Translations under genes and position numbers: made by a program
Shown here: piece after piece, positions 6,608 to 10,633 of the stretch
Position numbering within the stretch: the first letter of the stretch is position 1
How the letters are laid out: every line of letters begins with the position of its first letter
The notes under the pieces: model-generated
Told to the model about the DNA's origin: nothing
Database searches by the model: none
The model's input: the letters and a program-made list of their open reading frames with translations, nothing else
Assembly: GCA_030633285.1 (NCBI GenBank)
Contig: DAOVTC010000021.1
Location: 1 to 10,633, forward strand
Length of the DNA: 10,633 nt
DNA from: Flavobacteriaceae bacterium
Lineage (GTDB): Bacteria > Bacteroidota > Bacteroidia > Flavobacteriales > Flavobacteriaceae
Direction of reading: 5' to 3'

Positions 6608-6676
6608 GCTTGAAAAAAATATGTTAACTTTTTAAAACTACTTTATTAATAAGTAAGAAGTATAAAATCTACCCAT

Positions 6677-6684
6677 TATATTTG
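6677..6684 (+). promoter_or_regulatory. Promoter -7 box for the helicase gene
   Basis: TATATTTG matches TAnnTTTG exactly and lies 31 bp before the TTG start codon. No clear TTG element is seen 17-23 bp upstream. Confidence 0.4.
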
Positions 6685-6715
6685 TAAATTGTAAAACTAT
6701 ATTAATTATCAAAAT

Positions 6716-8398
6716 TTGAATCAAGAAAAAGCTTTATCGATTTTAAAATCCGGAAAAAATATTTTTTTAACAGGTTCTGCTGGTACCGGTAAAACTTATG
6801 TCTTAAACCAATATATTCAATATCTAAAAGAGAGAAAAATACCTGTTTCAATTACTGCTTCAACAGGAATTGCTGCAACGCATTTAGAAGGTACTACTAT
6901 TCATGCCTGGTCAGGAATTGGTATAAAAGACTCTCTTACACTTGGCAATTTAAGAGATTTAAAAGAAAAAAAATACCTTAAAAAAAATATTGATAAGAGT
7001 AGAGTTCTGATTATTGACGAAATATCAATGTTACATAAAAAACAGCTTGATTTAGTTAATGAAGTCTTAAAATATTTTAGAGAAACAGATCTGGCTTTTG
7101 GAGGAATTCAATTGATACTTTGCGGAGATTTTTTTCAGCTTCCACCTATCGGAAAATATAGTGAAACCAATCGTGAAAAATTTTCATTTATGTCACAAGC
7201 ATGGTTAGATGCAAACCTTTCTATTTGTTATTTAACAGATCAATATCGGCATACAGATAATAATTTGAATACTATTTTAAATGAGATTAGAGAAGGAAAT
7301 GTGACCCAAAATTCTATTGATATTTTAAATAAGAATGATGATGCATTAGATATTGATGTACCAACAAAACTATTTACTCATAATTTAGATGTAGATAGAA
7401 TTAATACAGAGCATTTAAATTCAATAAAAGGTAAAACAACAAAGTTTAAAGCAAAAATAAAAGGTAATTTAAAATTAGCTGAAACTGTTAAAAAATCAAT
7501 AATGGCTCCTGAGAATCTTGAATTAAAAATTGGAGCTAAAGTAATGTTTGTAAAAAATAATCATGAAAAGGGATATTTAAATGGCAGTTTAGGAACTATT
7601 TTAAAATATAATAAAGATGGTTTACCAGTTGTTAAATTATTGAACGGATATGAAATTACTGCAGAATATGAAGATTGGAGAATTGAAGATGAAAGTGGTA
7701 AAATGCTGGTTAGCTATCAGCAAATTCCGTTAAGGCTAGCATGGGCAATAACCGTACATAAAAGTCAGGGAATGACGTTAGATGCTGCTGAAATGGATTT
7801 ATGTAAAACCTTTGAAAAAGGACAAGGATATGTAGCATTATCTAGAGTTAAAAGTTTAAGTGGTTTGAAATTGATAAGCTTTAATTCCATAACTTTAGAA
7901 GTTGATGATTTGGCTTTAAAAGCCGATAAGAGGTTTCAAGAATTATCGCTTAAAGTAGAAAAAGATTGTGAAGAAAAAGATTTTGAAAAACTGGCACTAA
8001 ACTTTATAAAAATATCAGGAGGGATTACCAATTTTGATGAAATTGAAGAAAATAAAAAAAATCTTAAAAAAGGTTTAAAAACAAAGAAGAAATCAACGTA
8101 TTTAATCACAAAACAGCTAATAGATGAAGGTCTTTCTTTAAAAATTATAGCTAAAGAAAGAGAGTTAAATACTGGCACCATTATTACACATTTGTTAAGA
8201 ATTGCAGAGCAATACCCTACCACAGATTTATCACGGTTTAAACCTGATAAAAAGACATTATCTAAAGTTAGAAAAGCAAGAAATAAAATATTGAAAGAAA
8301 ACTCAGGTGGAAATACTATAAGTTTAAAGCCAATTTTTCAAATGCTGGATGGAGAAATTACTTATCAAGATATAAAGTTGGCACTGGTTTTTTTATAA
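6716..8398 (+). CDS. PIF1/RecD-like DNA helicase with C-terminal HTH
   Basis: A 560-residue superfamily 1 helicase of the PIF1/RecD2 type, expected to unwind DNA 5' to 3' using ATP. Motifs in order: Walker A GSAGTGKT (20-27), TASTGIAA (47-54, motif Ia), Walker B LIIDEISM (98-105), CGDFFQLPPI (136-145, motif III), QYRHT (176-180, motif IV), TVHKSQGMTLD (347-357, motif V) and GQGYVALSRV (369-378, motif VI). A basic linker (446-459) leads to a helix-turn-helix domain (about 460-500; LITKQLIDEGLSLKIIAKER), like the HTH_40 domain found after some RecQ and helicase proteins. The TTG start at 6716 is preferred because TAA at 6692 blocks any upstream ATG and the first internal Met would remove Walker A. 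A MmcQ/YjbR gene follows 16 bp later, so the two probably form an operon. Substrate and pathway are not known. Confidence 0.9.
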   Translation: MNQEKALSILKSGKNIFLTGSAGTGKTYVLNQYIQYLKERKIPVSITASTGIAATHLEGTTIHAWSGIGIKDSLTLGNLRDLKEKKYLKKNIDKSRVLIIDEISMLHKKQLDLVNEVLKYFRETDLAFGGIQLILCGDFFQLPPIGKYSETNREKFSFMSQAWLDANLSICYLTDQYRHTDNNLNTILNEIREGNVTQNSIDILNKNDDALDIDVPTKLFTHNLDVDRINTEHLNSIKGKTTKFKAKIKGNLKLAETVKKSIMAPENLELKIGAKVMFVKNNHEKGYLNGSLGTILKYNKDGLPVVKLLNGYEITAEYEDWRIEDESGKMLVSYQQIPLRLAWAITVHKSQGMTLDAAEMDLCKTFEKGQGYVALSRVKSLSGLKLISFNSITLEVDDLALKADKRFQELSLKVEKDCEEKDFEKLALNFIKISGGITNFDEIEENKKNLKKGLKTKKKSTYLITKQLIDEGLSLKIIAKERELNTGTIITHLLRIAEQYPTTDLSRFKPDKKTLSKVRKARNKILKENSGGNTISLKPIFQMLDGEITYQDIKLALVFL

Positions 8399-8410
8399 TT
8401 TGTACCTTTA
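8378..8410 (+). promoter_or_regulatory. Possible internal promoter for the MmcQ/YjbR gene
   Basis: TTG (8378-8380), a 22-bp spacer and TACCTTTA (8403-8410) resemble the -33/-7 pair, but with one base off in the -7 box and overlapping the helicase stop. Expression from the upstream helicase promoter is equally likely. Confidence 0.25.
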
Positions 8411-8414
8411 TAAA

Positions 8415-8765
8415 ATGAATATTGAAGAGTTTAGAAACTATTGTTTAAGCAAACCCTGTGTAACAGAACACTTTCCTTTTGATGAAACCACCTTGGTTTT
8501 TAAAGTATGTAATAAAATTTTCACTTTATCTGGATTAGAACGTCAACCTCCTGCAATAAATTTAAAATGTGATCCGGAAAGGGCGATTGAACTTCGTGAA
8601 GAGTATGATGGAACTATTTTACCAGGTTACCACATGAATAAAAAGCATTGGAATACTGTTGAAATAAATAATTTACCATATGATTTTATTATTGAACTAA
8701 TTGATCATTCCTATGATTTAATAGTTGAAAGTTTGCCTAAAAAAATAAGAGAAAAACTATTATAA
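8415..8765 (+). CDS. MmcQ/YjbR family protein
   Basis: A 116-residue cytoplasmic protein of the MmcQ/YjbR (CyaY-like fold) family. The sequence shows the family pattern: N-terminal MNIEEFRNYCLSKPCVTEHF (1-20), FDETTLVFKVCNKIFTL (22-38), NLKCDPERAIELREEY (49-64), then PGYHMNKKHWNTVEI (70-84) and a C-terminal helix with DLIVESLPKKIREKL. Members are often called DNA-binding from the fold, but no function is established. The frame opens at a TTG (8400), yet ATG 8415 gives the usual family N-terminus. It follows the helicase by 16 bp. Confidence 0.85.
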   Translation: MNIEEFRNYCLSKPCVTEHFPFDETTLVFKVCNKIFTLSGLERQPPAINLKCDPERAIELREEYDGTILPGYHMNKKHWNTVEINNLPYDFIIELIDHSYDLIVESLPKKIREKLL

Positions 8766-8805
8766 TTGGTGAAGTAATTTTTTTAAAATATTGTTTCTAA
8801 AATTT

Positions 8806-8814
8806 TACTTTTGC
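8806..8814 (+). promoter_or_regulatory. Promoter -7 box for the PhnA-family gene
   Basis: TACTTTTGC is an exact match to the Bacteroidetes -7 consensus TAnnTTTG with the trailing C. It lies 26 bp before the ATG. The -33 region is only T-rich (8778-8784), without a TTG. Confidence 0.5.
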
Positions 8815-8839
8815 ATTTTCCAATTAAAAACAAATTTAT

Positions 8840-9421
8840 ATGAGTCTTGTAAAGAAATTACATGAACGAAGTGAATCAAAATGTGAGCTGTGTTCATCAA
8901 CTAAAAATTTAAATATTTACGAAGTGCCGCCAACTTCAAAAGGTACTGTTGATGATAGTATTTTGGCTTGTGCAACATGTATTGATCAAATTGAAAATCC
9001 TGATAATGTTGATGTTAATCATTGGCGTTGTTTAAATGAAAGTATGTGGAGTGAAGTATCGGCCGTACAGGTAATTGCCTGGCGAATGCTTACTCGTTTG
9101 CGAGCTGAAGGATGGTCTCAAGGTTTATTGGAGATGTTGTATTTAGATGATGAAACTTTAAAATGGGCAGAATCAACTGGTGAAGGTGAAGATGAAAGTG
9201 AAAAAATTATCCATAGAGATGTTAATGGTGTTATTTTACAAACGGGAGACTCCGTTGTTTTGATTAAAGATTTGAAAGTAAAAGGATCAAGTATGGTTGC
9301 AAAACAAGGTACAGCAGTTCGTAGAATTTCTTTAGATAGAGAAAATGCTGAATATATTGAAGGTAAAGTTGGGCCTACTCAAATAGTGATTATTACAAAG
9401 TATGTAAAGAAAATAAGTTAA
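8840..9421 (+). CDS. PhnA (YjdM)-family zinc-ribbon protein
   Basis: A 193-residue cytoplasmic protein. The N-terminal zinc ribbon has four Cys in two pairs, C15-x2-C18 and C44-x2-C47. The C-terminal part (about 126-193) is the PhnA SH3-like domain: DVNGVILQTGDSVVLIKDLKVKG (127-149), then a GT turn, IEGKVG (173-178) and IVIITKYVKK (182-191). Between them lies a helical, Trp-rich segment (about 55-125, five Trp, with acidic GEGEDESE at 114-121), which makes it longer than E. coli YjdM (about 111). Despite the old name, this family is not the phosphonoacetate hydrolase also called PhnA, and no phosphonate genes are nearby; the function is unknown. It has its own -7 promoter box and no strong terminator. 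Confidence 0.85.
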   Translation: MSLVKKLHERSESKCELCSSTKNLNIYEVPPTSKGTVDDSILACATCIDQIENPDNVDVNHWRCLNESMWSEVSAVQVIAWRMLTRLRAEGWSQGLLEMLYLDDETLKWAESTGEGEDESEKIIHRDVNGVILQTGDSVVLIKDLKVKGSSMVAKQGTAVRRISLDRENAEYIEGKVGPTQIVIITKYVKKIS

Positions 9422-9452
9422 CCAATTTACTTACTTTTTAAGGTAACTATAG

Positions 9453-9486
9453 TTGCAATTTTTAGGAATAGGATATTGTAATTTTA
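9453..9486 (+). promoter_or_regulatory. Candidate promoter for the duplicated-repeat lipoprotein
   Basis: TTG (9453-9455), a 23-bp spacer and TAATTTTA (9479-9486) form a -33/-7 pair with one mismatch in the last -7 base. It lies about 34 bp before the ATG. Confidence 0.4.
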
Positions 9487-9519
9487 CACAAAAATTAAAA
9501 GTACTAAATTATAATTATC

Positions 9520-10383
9520 ATGAAAAATTTAAGAATAAAACTTACATCTATTTTGTTATTAACCATAGTGTTTACATCATGTAAAGAAAATGTAAAGACA
9601 GGAAAACAAGCAATAGAGGTAGCTGTTCAAACTGAAGTAAAAACAGAGGAAAATAATAAAAATTCCGATAAAACGGAAGTAATGTTACACGCAACATCAC
9701 AGCCAAATTATATGAATTTTATTTTAAAGAATAAAGAAGCACTAAATATTGATAAAGAGCAGTATCAAAAACTTGAAGAAATAAGAAAGGTAAAGAGTCC
9801 TAAAGCTGTCAAAACGGCTTATAGTATTAAAGAAATTGAAGAAAAAATTTATCAGCTTTCATTAGATAATATAGAAAAAGAATCTCTACTAAATAATTTA
9901 GAAAAAACATTAGAATTAAGGACTAGTTTGGCGAATATGAAACTAGATTGTAGAAATAAGGTTTTGGAAATTTTGAATGAAGAACAATGGAACGAACTAC
10001 TAAAAATGTATAAAGAGAAAATGCCTTTTAAAGACAAGACTGAAATGGATTTACTTATAAAACATGTTAATCCGTTACCAAATTATATGCAGCTCATCAA
10101 AAAAGTGGATATCAAATTAGATAAAAAACAAGAAGAAAAATTATCGAAATGGAATAGTGAAAATCATCCAAAAATGATGAAATTAGCAGAAAAAGTTAAT
10201 ACACTCGAAAAGGAGGTTTACGAGCTTTCAATGAATAAAGAGACTACAGAAAACATCTTAAAAAAAGTTGTAGAAATTGCCGATATTAAAAAGCAAATTG
10301 TTATTACTAAAACAGATTGCAGAGATAATTTAATTAATAATATTTTATCAGAAGATCAATGGAAGGTTTTATCGTCTAAATAA
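9520..10383 (+). CDS. Lipoprotein with two Spy/CpxP-like helical repeats
   Basis: A 287-residue predicted lipoprotein: signal peptide 1-20 ending in FTSC (lipidated Cys21), then a Lys/Glu-rich linker (22-60). The mature part is two tandem copies of an about 100-residue helical module: copy 1 at 62-160 and copy 2 at 187-284. Both begin PNYM (62-65, 187-190), contain Y-x-LS near the middle (111-114, 234-237) and DCR (143-145, 266-268), and end in an EQW-like motif (NEEQW 153-157, SEDQW 277-281). The E-x-QW ending and helical, charged composition recall the LTxxQ modules of the periplasmic proteins Spy and CpxP, which bind misfolded proteins and sense envelope stress, so an envelope chaperone or stress role is a reasonable guess only. 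The DCR cysteine is duplicated, one per copy. It is a single transcription unit ended by a strong terminator. Confidence 0.75.
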   Translation: MKNLRIKLTSILLLTIVFTSCKENVKTGKQAIEVAVQTEVKTEENNKNSDKTEVMLHATSQPNYMNFILKNKEALNIDKEQYQKLEEIRKVKSPKAVKTAYSIKEIEEKIYQLSLDNIEKESLLNNLEKTLELRTSLANMKLDCRNKVLEILNEEQWNELLKMYKEKMPFKDKTEMDLLIKHVNPLPNYMQLIKKVDIKLDKKQEEKLSKWNSENHPKMMKLAEKVNTLEKEVYELSMNKETTENILKKVVEIADIKKQIVITKTDCRDNLINNILSEDQWKVLSSK

Positions 10384-10435
10384 ATTAGAATTGTATAAAT
10401 TAAATGGGTTAAAATTTAATTCCATCTAGATAATT

Positions 10436-10469
10436 AGCTTGTGATTTTAATAAATCATGAGCTTTTTTT
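10436..10469 (+). terminator. Rho-independent terminator, 12-bp stem
   Basis: Arms 10436-10447 and 10452-10463 pair over 12 bp (two G-U wobbles) around a TAAT loop, followed by seven T (10463-10469). It lies 52 bp after the lipoprotein stop. Confidence 0.85.
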
Positions 10470-10505
10470 ATTGTTTAATTTTATGTTCTCTAATGGTAAT
10501 TATCA

Positions 10506-10536
10506 TTGTTAGACTTAGATATTAGTATTAAATTAG
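10506..10536 (+). promoter_or_regulatory. Candidate promoter for the aldehyde dehydrogenase gene
   Basis: TTG (10506-10508), a 20-bp spacer and TAAATTAG (10529-10536, one mismatch to TAnnTTTG) sit just before the ATG at 10552. Spacing is good; the -7 match is imperfect. Confidence 0.35.
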
Positions 10537-10551
10537 TGCAAAATATTGGAT

Positions 10552-10633
10552 ATGATAACCGGAAAGAATTATATAGGAAATAATTTATCTTCAGAAGGAA
10601 ATGTTACATTCAAAACATTTAACCCTGTAACAA
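10552..10633 (+). CDS. Aldehyde dehydrogenase N-terminus (3'-truncated)
   Basis: The first 27 codons of a gene that runs off the right edge, starting at ATG 10552. The peptide begins MITGKNYIGNNLSS and continues to KTFNPVT, the N-terminal pattern of NADP-dependent aldehyde dehydrogenases of the alpha-ketoglutaric semialdehyde (2,5-dioxovalerate) type, which often start ITGKNYIG and have the TFNPVT strand. Such enzymes oxidise a semialdehyde from sugar or hydroxyproline breakdown. The catalytic Cys and Glu lie beyond the window. The start is supported by a plausible promoter and by the terminator of the previous gene upstream. Confidence 0.6.
   Translation, partial: MITGKNYIGNNLSSEGNVTFKTFNPVT

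Noticed and set aside
7936..8223. Minus-strand Phe/Ser-rich open frame inside the helicase gene.
   Set aside because: Phe/Ser richness is what the complement of Lys/Glu codons gives; the sense strand carries the helicase HTH region.
3304..8765. A defence or mobile DNA-processing system formed by ruvC, helicase and MmcQ/YjbR.
   Set aside because: RuvC here is the standard housekeeping type, the genes are separated by unrelated units with their own promoters and terminators, and no transposase, integrase, toxin or other defence gene is present.
8840..9000. Possible HNH nuclease, from the ERSESKCELC start resembling HNH zinc-binding starts.
   Set aside because: There is no H-N-H core after the first Cys pair, and the C-terminal half is a clear PhnA domain.
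9852..10037. Minus-strand Phe/Ser-rich open frame inside the repeat lipoprotein.
   Set aside because: Same artefact of a Lys/Glu-rich sense strand.
1..10633. tRNA, rRNA, CRISPR arrays, insertion sequences, attachment sites and riboswitches.
   Set aside because: No cloverleaf-like GC-rich stretch, regular repeat-spacer pattern, long terminal inverted repeats or known aptamer core was seen by eye.

Overview
The window looks like chromosomal DNA of a member of the Flavobacteriaceae (phylum Bacteroidetes). The sequence is strongly AT-rich. Intergenic regions repeatedly carry the Bacteroidetes-type -7 box (TAnnTTTG), and Shine-Dalgarno sequences are essentially absent. The proteins are of recognisably flavobacterial kinds: TonB_C proteins with an FPGCE-type motif, a DUF4230 protein, a long PhnA-type protein, and a PIF1/RecD-like helicase with a C-terminal helix-turn-helix. 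I cannot fix the genus. I see no tRNA, rRNA, CRISPR array, insertion sequence or phage gene. The content reads as ordinary core or near-core chromosome.

Left part (1-1142, + strand): the 3' end of a TonB C-terminal-domain protein whose start lies outside the window, then a GNRA-loop terminator, then a small lipoprotein that looks like a diverged, membrane-tethered relative of the same domain. Next (1144-3242, - strand) comes a two-gene operon: a multi-spanning flippase-like protein of the YbhN/lysylphosphatidylglycerol-synthase type, followed with a 4-bp overlap by a membrane-anchored family 2 glycosyltransferase. Together they suggest assembly or translocation of a glycolipid or envelope saccharide.

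Middle (3304-6558): ruvC (Holliday-junction resolvase, +), a small dimeric alpha/beta-barrel protein of ABM/Dabb type (-), hemW (radical-SAM heme chaperone, +), a DUF4230 membrane-anchored protein (+) and an OsmC-family protein (+). The OsmC gene has a consensus promoter, a candidate operator palindrome and a strong terminator.

Right part (6716-10633, all +): a PIF1/RecD2-like helicase closely followed by a MmcQ/YjbR-family gene, then a PhnA-family zinc-ribbon protein and a lipoprotein built from two copies of a helical Spy/CpxP-like module. A strong terminator follows, and then the first 27 codons of an aldehyde dehydrogenase, probably of the alpha-ketoglutaric-semialdehyde type.

The genes form many short transcription units rather than one pathway. 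The less routine points are three conserved genes with apparent TTG starts (ruvC, hemW, helicase), the TonB_C-like tandem pair sharing a C-x8-C spacing, the internally duplicated lipoprotein with a repeated DCR motif, and the inverted repeats in the osmC and hemW promoters. I found no convincing evidence of a new multi-gene system.
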